Below are positions 52,426 to 60,106 of a stretch of 64,000 bases of DNA, one piece after another (the stretch's first letter is position 1; every line of letters starts with the position of its first letter). A program made the position numbers and the translations under genes. The notes under the pieces were generated by a model. That model made no database searches. It worked only from the letters and a program-made list of their open reading frames with translations, and was not told the DNA's origin. The DNA comes from Lachnospiraceae bacterium (GTDB lineage Bacteria; Bacillota; Clostridia; Lachnospirales; Lachnospiraceae): the NCBI GenBank assembly GCA_029071325.1, contig JAIEAP010000023.1, positions 43,137-107,136 of the forward strand, written 5' to 3'.

Positions 52426-52797
52426 ATGAATGAAAAGCTGGAACAAGAATTAAGAGATTACGGACTGGCAATGGATGAAACTCTGGCACGATTTGCGGGA
52501 AATAAAGCTATGCTGCTGAAATTTCTGCTGAAATTCAAGGATGATCCCAATTATGCCCAGCTCAACGCCCATCTGGAGGAAGGAAATTACACAGAAGCAT
52601 ATAAGAGCAGTCACACCATAAAGGGTGTTGCCGCCAATCTGGGACTGGACCCAATCCGCAAGCCTTCTTCTGAATTGACAGAACTGATGCGTAATAAGCA
52701 GCCAGAGGAGGTCGATCCCGCACAGGTGGAAGAACAATGGAAAGAATTGAAAAAGCAGTATGCGCGGTTCGTGGAGATTGTCGAAACCTGCGCCTGA
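52426..52797 (+). CDS. Hpt (histidine phosphotransfer) domain protein
   Basis: This is a 123-residue stand-alone Hpt protein. The phospho-acceptor motif is SSHTIKGVAANLGLDPI, centred on His of S-H-T-I-K-G, in a four-helix arrangement. It would pass phosphate between receiver domains of a relay. The HD-GYP receiver protein encoded 93 bp downstream is a natural partner, although that gene has its own promoter and no kinase is nearby. Confidence 0.9.
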   Translation: MNEKLEQELRDYGLAMDETLARFAGNKAMLLKFLLKFKDDPNYAQLNAHLEEGNYTEAYKSSHTIKGVAANLGLDPIRKPSSELTELMRNKQPEEVDPAQVEEQWKELKKQYARFVEIVETCA

Positions 52798-52823
52798 TTT
52801 CGCTCTCAGGGAAGGATTTTCCG

Positions 52824-52852
52824 TTGACAAGGATTTTTCAAGATGTTACTAT
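52824..52852 (+). promoter_or_regulatory. Predicted promoter of the receiver-HD-GYP gene
   Basis: A consensus TTGACA at 52824-52829 and TACTAT at 52847-52852 are 17 bp apart, 38 bp before the start codon. Confidence 0.65.
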
Positions 52853-52890
52853 TATCACAATAATGACAATACAAATACAAAGGAGATAGC

Positions 52891-53970
52891 ATGGATAAAG
52901 AACAACTTTTGATTGTAGACGATGAAGAAGTAAACAGAGCGCTCCTGGATATGATGTTTTCTGCAGAATATGAGACCATTCAGGCCTCCAACGGCCAGGA
53001 AGCCATTGAAGCCATTGAAAACAGTGAGAATCTCTCTGTAATCCTTCTGGATATTGTGATGCCCGTAATGGACGGCTTTGGAGTCATGGAGTATATGCGG
53101 AAGAACGACCTGCTGGATAAGATCCCCATCATCCTGATCACCAGCGAATCGGTTCGCAATAGCGAAGACAAAGCCTATGAATACGGTGTTGCCGACGTCA
53201 TCCACAAGCCGTTTTATCCCGACATTGTAAAGCGCAGGACCAAGAATATTATTGAGCTGTATCAGAATAAGGCAAACATGGCGATCCGGCTGAAGGAGCA
53301 GGAAGAGAAGCTTATGGAACAGGAGAAGAAGCTTCTTGCAAACAATGAATTCATGATTGATGCTCTGAGTTCTGTTGTAGAGTTCCGAAGCCAGGAAACA
53401 GGCGATCATATCCGCCGTATCAAGTACTTTACCAGAGTTCTGCTCAAGTACATGAGCAAATATTTTCCAGATTATGGACTTACTCCAACGCAGATTGACA
53501 ATATTGCACGGGCATCCGCACTTCATGATATCGGTAAGATCGCAATTCCCGATGCTATCCTGTTAAAGCCCGGCAGGCTGACAGAATCGGAATTCGAGAT
53601 TATGAAGACTCATACTACCTTAGGCTGTGACATTCTGGAATCCTTCCGGGATAACCAAACAGATGAGTTCTTCGGTTACTGCTATGACATCTGCCGCCAC
53701 CATCACGAGAGATGGGATGGCAACGGATATCCGGATCATCTGGCAGGCGACCAGATCCCCTTAAGTGCACAGATCGTATCCATCGTGGATGTGTATGATG
53801 CGCTGGTAAGCGAGCGTGTATATAAGGACGCTTACCCCAACACTCAGGCATATGACATGATCTTAAGCGGTGAATGCGGACAGTTCGCACCGGATGTACT
53901 GGAGTGCTTCCAGCTGGCGAAAGAAGATTTCTTCAACATCGTAGAAGTAATCAAGATGTTCAATTTCTAA
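52891..53970 (+). CDS. Response regulator with HD-GYP-type phosphodiesterase output domain
   Basis: This is a 359-residue protein. The receiver domain (1-120) has VDDEEVN, phospho-acceptor ILLDIVMPVMDG, ITSESV and KPFYPD. A coiled-coil linker (about 125-160, EQEEKLMEQEKKLL) leads to an HD-GYP domain: SALHDIGKIAIPD (HD), HHERWDGNGYPDHLAGDQIP (HHE and GYP), and IVDVYDALVSERVYKDAY. Such proteins hydrolyse cyclic di-nucleotides, usually c-di-GMP, under phosphorelay control. The metal ligands appear complete, so activity is likely. A ribosome site, AAAGGAG, precedes the ATG. Confidence 0.93.
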   Translation: MDKEQLLIVDDEEVNRALLDMMFSAEYETIQASNGQEAIEAIENSENLSVILLDIVMPVMDGFGVMEYMRKNDLLDKIPIILITSESVRNSEDKAYEYGVADVIHKPFYPDIVKRRTKNIIELYQNKANMAIRLKEQEEKLMEQEKKLLANNEFMIDALSSVVEFRSQETGDHIRRIKYFTRVLLKYMSKYFPDYGLTPTQIDNIARASALHDIGKIAIPDAILLKPGRLTESEFEIMKTHTTLGCDILESFRDNQTDEFFGYCYDICRHHHERWDGNGYPDHLAGDQIPLSAQIVSIVDVYDALVSERVYKDAYPNTQAYDMILSGECGQFAPDVLECFQLAKEDFFNIVEVIKMFNF

Positions 53971-53981
53971 GATACATAGTG

Positions 53982-54022
53982 ACAGTCCAGCCATCGCCTA
54001 TTTGACAGGCGCGCTGGACTGT
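53982..54022. terminator. Bidirectional terminator
   Basis: ACAGTCCAGC at 53982-53991 pairs with GCTGGACTGT at 54013-54022, with an inner CGCCT/AGGCG stem, followed by TTCTCTTTT on the + strand. It lies between convergent genes ending at 53970 and 54052. Confidence 0.75.
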
Positions 54023-54051
54023 TTCTCTTTTATATCTTTATATCTCTTCTA

Positions 54052-55653
54052 TCACAGGCTTTCCAACAGTCCTTCGATTCCCCGCTCCTCATAGATGCCC
54101 CTGTAATATTCCACCTCATCGTGGATCAATTCGTCAATTACCTGCATACCCAGCAGTTCCACCGGCGCCTTGTCATCCGTCATACGATACTCTCCCGGCT
54201 CATAAGCAGTCAGCTTCTCATCTATGCTCTTCATCATAGAACGCAGCTCCCCGTCTTTCTCGGCATTCATATTTGACCGAAATACCTCCAGCATTTTCTC
54301 ATTGCCTGAGGCAAAGAGCTCCCGGTTCGTAGATCCCCACACGTTAACGGTATAGACCTCTGGGAACACCTCCGCAATGGTATCGGACAGGTACTGGTTG
54401 ATGCTTCCCTCCCCGCTGCCCCGCATGTTCATATTGACCACCATAACGCCATCCTCTTTCAGATGCTCCTTCACAATGGTGAAAAATTCTACCGTAGACA
54501 TCTGGAAAGGAATCGTAATATCCTGATAAGCATCTACCATGATCACATCATACACTCCGTCTACCGCATTCAGATACGCCCTACCGTCATAGGTCGTCAC
54601 CTCAATATCCCGGGGCTGTTCAAAATATTCCTCCGCCAGATCCGTGATCTTCTGATCAATTTCCACTCCCGTAATATCCATATTGTCAAAGTATCGCCTG
54701 CATTGGGTGGCATATGTGCCCGTCCCCATTCCTAAGATCAATACGTCCAGCTTCTCCTTCTCATTGACGCCGGTCATATATGGCGCCGCCATGGCGTAAT
54801 CATAATACATACCGGTAAGTTCCTTCTCCTTCCGGTAAACCGACTGCACCCCAAAGAGTACGTTGGTAGACAGCACTACCTTATCGTCGTCTTCATAGAC
54901 CTGCAGATAATTATAGATGGATTCTCCTTCATAGGTCAGATCGCTCTGCCAGAAAGCAAAGCTTCCGTTATGCCCAAATACACAGCATATTACATACAGC
55001 GCAACGCCTACCGGCAGCTTTTTGACCCAGGCTCTCCCGCTGACAAAATAGATGACCGCCAGTAAGAGGAGGATTCCTGCAAAGATCAAAAAAGTGACAG
55101 AGGTACCCACTGCCGGAATGCTGATAAAGGTCGGCACAAACGTACCGATGATGCTGCCGATGGTATTAAAGGCATTGAGATTTCCCACGGTCTTTCCGCT
55201 GTCATTTAAACTGTCCACCGTATATTTCACCAGAGACGGTGTAACGGTCCCCAGAAGAAACAGCGGAAAGACAAAGATTACCATACAGGCCGCAAATGCC
55301 GCCACGATCAGAAAATTGTTGCTGACTGTAAATACAAGCACCGCCGAAATACCGAGAATGATATATTTTCCCACGACCGGAATCGCCGCAATCCACACGG
55401 CTGCAATGATAATACGTCCATACAGCTTGTCCGGGTTGGGATTTTTGTCGGCGGAGCGTCCGCCGTAAATATTCCCCAGCGCCATGGCGATCATAATGGT
55501 CCCGATAATGATAGTCCACACAATCTGGGATGAGCTGAAATATGGAGCCAACAGCCTGCTGGCTCCCAGCTCCACTGCCATCACAGACATTCCTGCAAAA
55601 AATTCTGTCAGATACAGATATGTTTTGCTGCCTAAAATCTTATTCTCCCGCAT
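54052..55653 (-). CDS. Membrane-fused spermidine-synthase-like protein
   Basis: This is a 533-residue protein. Residues 1-215 carry seven or eight transporter-like helices (LTEFFAGMSVMAVELGASRLLAPYF, IIGTIMIAMALGNIYGGRSADK). Residues about 230-533 are a spermidine-synthase/methyltransferase fold with LILGMGTGTYATQCRRYF, VEIDQKITDLAEEYF, DGRAYL and DVIMVDAYQ. The family is broad in bacteria. The polyamine-binding residues are not all recognisable, so aminopropyl transfer is not certain; some members modify other substrates at the membrane. It is a single gene with its own start behind AGAAAGGAAAT. Confidence 0.85.
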   Translation of the reverse strand: MRENKILGSKTYLYLTEFFAGMSVMAVELGASRLLAPYFSSSQIVWTIIIGTIMIAMALGNIYGGRSADKNPNPDKLYGRIIIAAVWIAAIPVVGKYIILGISAVLVFTVSNNFLIVAAFAACMVIFVFPLFLLGTVTPSLVKYTVDSLNDSGKTVGNLNAFNTIGSIIGTFVPTFISIPAVGTSVTFLIFAGILLLLAVIYFVSGRAWVKKLPVGVALYVICCVFGHNGSFAFWQSDLTYEGESIYNYLQVYEDDDKVVLSTNVLFGVQSVYRKEKELTGMYYDYAMAAPYMTGVNEKEKLDVLILGMGTGTYATQCRRYFDNMDITGVEIDQKITDLAEEYFEQPRDIEVTTYDGRAYLNAVDGVYDVIMVDAYQDITIPFQMSTVEFFTIVKEHLKEDGVMVVNMNMRGSGEGSINQYLSDTIAEVFPEVYTVNVWGSTNRELFASGNEKMLEVFRSNMNAEKDGELRSMMKSIDEKLTAYEPGEYRMTDDKAPVELLGMQVIDELIHDEVEYYRGIYEERGIEGLLESL

Positions 55654-55838
55654 ACTACAATTTCCTTTCTATGCATACTATTTATGCGTCACTATTGGTT
55701 CAGCATAGCACTTTTTTTCTGTATTGGCAAATCTGTCCTGTAACCGTCCGCACGTCTGATAACCTGCGGTTTCGCGCCTTGCATAAATCGAACTTATATG
55801 ATAAAATGGTGCGTAAATAAGAGCATAGGAGAAACCAT

Positions 55839-56360
55839 ATGGGCTTTTTAGATAATCTGATCCGCAGAGAGACCAGAAGAGCTGTCTATAGTGTTGTAGA
55901 TTCCGCCGTGGATAAGGTAGTAAACTCTGCCAAACAGAATATTTCCAACAATCAGAACAACAGTAACCCCAATAACAGCGCTTCGGCTTACCATCAAAGC
56001 GAACAGCCTGTCCAGGCAACTTCTGCATCTGCCAGCGGTTCCGGCGAAGCTGAACTGCGCCGCCGCATCGAACATATTGTTGCCACAGAGTGGTCAGGCT
56101 ATGAGCTTCGCTCTGATATCCCTGCATCCGTTTTTAATGCAAAACCTGATGCACATAACTACAGCTACGGTATCTACCACAACGGCGTGCCTGTGGCAAT
56201 GATCATGATCATTGGACATAACCGGCATACCAACCGGGATATCCGCCATGCACAGCGTGCCTGTGAAGCCCAGAATATTCCCTACATGAATTTTATGCAC
56301 TACATGCAGAATAAGCCGGAATATATTTCCGGGCGTTTCCGAAATACCATCCGGGGCTGA
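55839..56360 (+). CDS. Hypothetical protein with N/S/Q-rich linker
   Basis: This is a 173-residue protein. The N-terminal amphipathic helix (MGFLDNLIRRETRRAVYSVV) may touch the membrane. A low-complexity stretch rich in Asn, Ser and Gln follows (about 35-75). The C-terminal domain (about 80-173) begins EAELRRRIEHIVATEWSGYEL and includes YSYGIYHNGVPVAMIMIIGHNRH, which hints at a restriction-endonuclease-like or nuclease-associated fold, but I cannot assign it. ATAGGAG precedes the ATG. It is 245 bp upstream of the reverse transcriptase on the same strand; a link is possible but unproven. Confidence 0.6.
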   Translation: MGFLDNLIRRETRRAVYSVVDSAVDKVVNSAKQNISNNQNNSNPNNSASAYHQSEQPVQATSASASGSGEAELRRRIEHIVATEWSGYELRSDIPASVFNAKPDAHNYSYGIYHNGVPVAMIMIIGHNRHTNRDIRHAQRACEAQNIPYMNFMHYMQNKPEYISGRFRNTIRG

Positions 56361-56385
56361 TGCCTCACTACACACATAATTATTG

Positions 56386-56538
56386 ACAAAAAAGAAAGAG
56401 AAAAGTAACCGTTGTTACGCCCGTGGCGGGCTAAGCATGTTCTATCTACATTTTGCGGGCAATGGGGGCATGTTCGGTCCAGTGTTCTTTCAGCACAGGC
56501 TGAAGAACTTCAAAGCTTATTTCTCTTTCTTTTTTTGT
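56386..56538 (+). ncRNA. Candidate retron-like structured RNA upstream of the reverse transcriptase
   Basis: ACAAAAAAGAAAGAGAAA at 56386-56403 is complementary over 18 bp (one bulged T) to TTTCTCTTTCTTTTTTTGT at 56520-56538, like the a1/a2 arms of retron RNAs. Inside lie three hairpins: GTAAC-CGTT-GTTAC (56405-56418), GCCCG-TGG-CGGGC (56419-56431), and a long one, GTTCTTTCAGC-ACAG-GCTGAAGAAC (56484-56508). The layout (closing stem, short hairpins, one long hairpin, then the RT 68 bp on) matches msr-msd. The purine/pyrimidine bias of the closing stem and the lack of a clear branching-G motif weaken the case. Confidence 0.4.
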
Positions 56539-56540
56539 AA

Positions 56541-56582
56541 CTGTTCAGACCCCCATGACATCTGTGCGCGGGGTCTGAACAG
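56541..56582 (+). repeat. Perfect hairpin between the RNA candidate and the RT gene
   Basis: CTGTTCAGACCCC at 56541-56553 pairs over 13 bp with GGGGTCTGAACAG at 56570-56582. The flanking GTAACTGTTCAG is the end motif of the interspersed repeats at 34,848 and 49,960. No T-run follows, so it is not a standard terminator. It ends 24 bp before the RT start codon. Confidence 0.7.
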
Positions 56583-56605
56583 CAATTAACTTTTAAGGAG
56601 AACTT

Positions 56606-57859
56606 ATGAATTCCATACTGAAGGAGGCCTCCGACTGCCGCCAATGGCAGGACTTCCTCGCATATAAGCTGGAACGCCGGCATTTATCTGCCTGGGAAGA
56701 ACAGGAGCTGCGCAGTTTTATAGAACGAAGGGCTTATATTCCCCTATGCGCCCAGGCAGAAGCGGGAGAATTTCCCGGACAGCTTCCTCACAAAAAGACT
56801 ATAAATAAGGAAGGCTCCCGGAAAAAACGCGTGGTATACTCCTTTCCAGGTGACGAAGGCATATTCTTAAAGTTTATCGCCTGGAAGCTGCATCGTTTTG
56901 ACCGGTATTTCAGCGGTAACTGCTACGCTTTCCGGCAGAACTATGGTGTATATCAGGCAATACGGCGGCTCCGCCTGGATTCGAGAGTACCGAAATGCTA
57001 CTGCTTGAAGGCAGATATCAGCAACTATTTTAATTCTATCCGGGTAGATCTGCTGTTAGATAAGCTTACATTTGTAGCGGAGGATGACCCGTTACTGTAC
57101 CGGATCTTTGCGCGTATCCTGTTGGAAGACCGGGTCGTTGAACAGGGGCATGTGGTCACGGACCTGCATGGGGCCATGGCGGGAATCCCCATTTCTCCCT
57201 TTTTTGCCAATGTGTATCTGGCCGAACTGGATAAATCCTACGCCGCCCAGAGACTTCTGTATTTCCGCTATTCCGATGACATTCTGCTCTTTGCGGACAC
57301 ACTGGAGGAACTGATGCAGCGGCAGGAGGAATTAAGTCACAGGATCTGTGCACTCGGCCTATCTTTTAATCCCGATAAAGTGCAGATCTATCCCCCTGGC
57401 GAAAAGCTGGAGTTCCTGGGATTTTCCTGCCAGAACGGACGGATAGATCTCTCTGAGCACACCGTCAGCAAGACAAAGCACAAAATCAAGCGCAAAGCAG
57501 AGGCCTTAAGGCGCTGGCAGCGCAGGAAAGAACTCACCCCGGATAAGGCCGCCATCGGTCTGATCCATGCCATGAACCGGAAATTCTACGGAAATGCCTG
57601 TCCTGCCGATATAACAACAGAAGAAGACGCTCTGGATGAATTTACCTGGAGCCGCTGGTTCTTCCCGAACCTTACCGTGGATACAGGGCTGAAAACCATC
57701 GACTGTTATCTGCAGGAATACATCCGCTACTGCGTCACCGGCCGCCACTATAAGGGCAACTACCGCATCAGCTATGATACCTTAAAACAGTGGGGCTACT
57801 GCAGTCTGGTACATGAATATTACGGCGCGCGCCGCCATATAAACGGCACGAAAGAATAA
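56606..57859 (+). CDS. Reverse transcriptase of unassigned class
   Basis: This is a 417-residue RNA-directed DNA polymerase. Motif 1-2 is near RVVYSFPGDEGIFLKFIAWKL (75-95). Motif 3 is KADISNYFNSI (135-145, first catalytic Asp). Motif 4 is AGIPISPFFANVYLAELD (192-209), with Ala where group II RTs have Gln. Motif 5 is YSDD (222-225) and motif 7 is EKLEFLGFS. The C-terminal 120 residues form a basic thumb-like region ending LVHEYYGARRH. There is no endonuclease or HNH domain, and no group II intron boundaries flank it. Retron markers (NAXXH, VTG in motif 7) are not evident, and no DGR target or template repeat was seen. TAAGGAG precedes the ATG. A related uncharacterised family occurs in Clostridia. 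The function could be defence or repair. Confidence 0.85.
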   Translation: MNSILKEASDCRQWQDFLAYKLERRHLSAWEEQELRSFIERRAYIPLCAQAEAGEFPGQLPHKKTINKEGSRKKRVVYSFPGDEGIFLKFIAWKLHRFDRYFSGNCYAFRQNYGVYQAIRRLRLDSRVPKCYCLKADISNYFNSIRVDLLLDKLTFVAEDDPLLYRIFARILLEDRVVEQGHVVTDLHGAMAGIPISPFFANVYLAELDKSYAAQRLLYFRYSDDILLFADTLEELMQRQEELSHRICALGLSFNPDKVQIYPPGEKLEFLGFSCQNGRIDLSEHTVSKTKHKIKRKAEALRRWQRRKELTPDKAAIGLIHAMNRKFYGNACPADITTEEDALDEFTWSRWFFPNLTVDTGLKTIDCYLQEYIRYCVTGRHYKGNYRISYDTLKQWGYCSLVHEYYGARRHINGTKE

Positions 57860-57868
57860 ACACAAAAA

Positions 57869-57906
57869 ACAGCAGCGTGAATTCAATTATGAAATCACAC
57901 TGCTGT
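57869..57906. terminator. Bidirectional terminator
   Basis: ACAGCAGCGTGA at 57869-57880 pairs (one mismatch) with TCACACTGCTGT at 57895-57906. CTTTTTT follows on the + strand and TTTTTTGTG on the minus strand. It lies between the convergent RT and helicase genes. Confidence 0.75.
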
Positions 57907-57913
57907 CTTTTTT

Positions 57914-59506
57914 CTACTTCTGGTTTGCAGGCTCTACATTGACCGCTTTGCCCTTGATCTTGGCATTTTTCATGGCGGAGAGCACTTCTTTGCCATATTC
58001 TCTCGGTACTTCCACAAAGGTATACTTATCGAACACATCAATGGCTCCGATCAGGCGTCCCGGCATACCGGACTCCCCTGCTATGGCGCCCAGGATATCT
58101 CCGGGCTTTACGTTCTGCTTCCTGCCGATATTAACAAACAGCCGAACCATGCCGTCTTCCGCTCCTGTGTTTTCAAAATCATAGGACGCTTCCTCCGGGG
58201 ACTCGCTGTTCTCAGCATTTCCCATTGCCTGATAGAGGAACGCCGCCGCCATATCCATTGCCGTGTAATCCGATTCATTGACCTTCTGCTCGATGAGATC
58301 GATCATTGCGTCCAGATTTTCATCCTCAATAATTGCACCGATACGCTCCAGAATATTTTCCGCCTTGATCTGCGCCACATCATTGCTGCTGGGAATGGGC
58401 TGCGCCAGTATCTTGGTCTTGCAGTAACGCTGGATATCCTTAAGCTTGTATACCTCCTTACCCTTCACAAAGGAAAATGCCTTGCCTGTCCTGCCCGCAC
58501 GTCCGGTCCTGCCGATACGGTGTACATAATACTCGTCATCCTGAGGCAGGTCGTAATTAAATACAGCCTCCACATCATCCACGTCAATTCCCCGGGCCGC
58601 AACATCCGTAGCGATCAATATATCGGTCTTACCCTTTCGGAAGTTCTGCATGACACGATCCCGCTGACTCTGCTTCATATCTCCATGCAGTCCCTCTGCG
58701 CTGTAACCTCTGCCGGTCAGCTCCCCGGCAAGCTCATCCACCATCTTCTTCGTATTGCAGAATACCAGGGACAGCTTGGGGTTATGGTAATCCAGCAGAC
58801 GGCACAGCACCTCCACTTTATCCCGGCGCTTTACGTCATAATAATACTGGTCGATATTGGCAACCGTCAGCTCCTTTTTCACTACTTTAATAGTGACCGC
58901 ATCATGCTGGTATTTCCTTGTAATATCCAGAATTGGCTTAGGCATGGTGGCAGAGAATAAAACCGTCTGATGCTCCTGGGGAACATATTCCAGCACGGTC
59001 TCAATATCTTCCCGAAATCCCATATTCAGCATCTCATCCGCTTCATCCAGCACAATGGTATGTACATGATCCGGCCGGATGGTCTTACGGCGCAGATGAT
59101 CCATCAGACGCCCCGGCGTACTGATGATAATCTGTACACCGCCCTTCAGCGCCTTAATCTGCCGGCTGATATCCTGCCCGCCATACACTGGCAGCACCTT
59201 TACGCCGTGCATATACTTTGCCAGCTTACGGATCTCATCCGCTACCTGAATGGCAAGCTCACGGGTGGGTGACAGGATCAGCACCTGCGTCTTGCGCAGC
59301 ATGGGATCCACCTTCTGCAAAATAGGAATCCCAAACGCCGCCGTCTTGCCGGTTCCCGTCTGTGCCTGTCCGATCACATCCACACCGGACAGCACTACCG
59401 GGATGGCCTGGCTTTGGATCGGGGTAGCTTCCTCAAAGCCCATTTCCCTGATACCTCTTAAAATCTGCGGATTGACATCCAACTCATCAAATCTCATTGT
59501 TTCCAT
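57914..59506 (-). CDS. DEAD-box RNA helicase (DeaD/CshA/DbpA type)
   Basis: This is a 530-residue protein with Q motif GFEEATPIQSQAIP, motif I AQTGTGKTA, DEAD motif VLDEADEML, SAT motif LFSATMP, IATDVAARGIDV and HRIGRTGRAG. The C-terminus (about 450-530: VRLFVNIGRKQNVKPGDILGAI, then FDKYTFVEVP) is the RNA-binding domain found in DbpA, YxiN and DeaD. It remodels structured RNA in ribosome assembly or RNA decay. Identity with a named subgroup (deaD versus dbpA) cannot be fixed by eye, so no symbol is given. It is monocistronic, with a terminator from the GIY-YIG gene upstream. Confidence 0.93.
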   Translation of the reverse strand: METMRFDELDVNPQILRGIREMGFEEATPIQSQAIPVVLSGVDVIGQAQTGTGKTAAFGIPILQKVDPMLRKTQVLILSPTRELAIQVADEIRKLAKYMHGVKVLPVYGGQDISRQIKALKGGVQIIISTPGRLMDHLRRKTIRPDHVHTIVLDEADEMLNMGFREDIETVLEYVPQEHQTVLFSATMPKPILDITRKYQHDAVTIKVVKKELTVANIDQYYYDVKRRDKVEVLCRLLDYHNPKLSLVFCNTKKMVDELAGELTGRGYSAEGLHGDMKQSQRDRVMQNFRKGKTDILIATDVAARGIDVDDVEAVFNYDLPQDDEYYVHRIGRTGRAGRTGKAFSFVKGKEVYKLKDIQRYCKTKILAQPIPSSNDVAQIKAENILERIGAIIEDENLDAMIDLIEQKVNESDYTAMDMAAAFLYQAMGNAENSESPEEASYDFENTGAEDGMVRLFVNIGRKQNVKPGDILGAIAGESGMPGRLIGAIDVFDKYTFVEVPREYGKEVLSAMKNAKIKGKAVNVEPANQK

Positions 59507-59554
59507 AAAATATTGTTATCCTTTCCTTCAAAAGTAAAAATAGCGTGCGCATAA

Positions 59555-59584
59555 AAACGGATGCGCCCTATGGCACATCCGTTT
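59555..59584 (-). terminator. Terminator of the GIY-YIG gene
   Basis: AAACGGATGCGCC at 59555-59567 pairs with GGCACATCCGTTT at 59572-59584. On the minus strand it is followed by TTTATG. The stem overlaps the stop codon of the GIY-YIG gene. Confidence 0.6.
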
Positions 59585-59852
59585 AACGCACCAGATTCTG
59601 TTCGGAAGCAATCATTGCTTCTTTCTGCTTGCGGGTCAGCCGCTTGTAATACGCTTCCTTGCGCATGGCCTCCTGCTTACTCTCCGAAATTTCCAGATAG
59701 ACCAGCTCTACCGGCGCCCTGCCCCGGGTATACTTCGCACCCTTTCCGCTGTTATGATCCTGCACCCGCTTCTCAATATGATTCGTCCAACCAATATACA
59801 GGGTTCCATCGCTGCAGCGCACCATATAAGTATAATTCGCAATCTGCTCCAT
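59583..59852 (-). CDS. GIY-YIG nuclease domain protein (UPF0213/YhbQ-like)
   Basis: This is an 89-residue single-domain protein: YTYMVRCSDGTLYIGWTNHIEKRV gives the Y-x-Y and Y-I-G strands. The catalytic Arg is in HIEKRVQDHNSG, and the Glu is in SKQEAMRKEAYYKRL. Members are small DNA-cleaving or DNA-binding proteins of unclear role. The ATG at 59852 follows AGAGGTAGG. It lies downstream of a 254-bp gap with nested inverted repeats (59897-60026). Confidence 0.88.
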   Translation of the reverse strand: MEQIANYTYMVRCSDGTLYIGWTNHIEKRVQDHNSGKGAKYTRGRAPVELVYLEISESKQEAMRKEAYYKRLTRKQKEAMIASEQNLVR

Positions 59853-60106
59853 TCCTACCTCTTTGTTATGTAGACCGGGCAAAAGCCCAGTCATCTATGT
59901 GAAGCAATCGACCAAAATGTATTTCACCCAAATGCCACAATCATGTATAAAAAATCGATTGCGAATTTTTGGTCTCTGATATAAGATATTCATCTGCAGC
60001 ATTTTCGTGTCTGCACTGCTTCACAAACCGCTGTTTTCTAACGCGGAACAAGTTACTTAAAGTATTATATAGGTTTATCTCTCTTTTTTCAAGGAAAAGG
60101 TGTTCC

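Noticed and set aside
56606..57859. Diversity-generating retroelement
   Set aside because: No template/variable repeat pair, no accessory Avd-like gene and no target lectin-type gene were seen near the reverse transcriptase.
56606..57859. Group II intron
   Set aside because: No maturase endonuclease domain, no domain V-like hairpin (AGC...GTT with GRAAA) after the RT, and motif 4 departs from the intron pattern.
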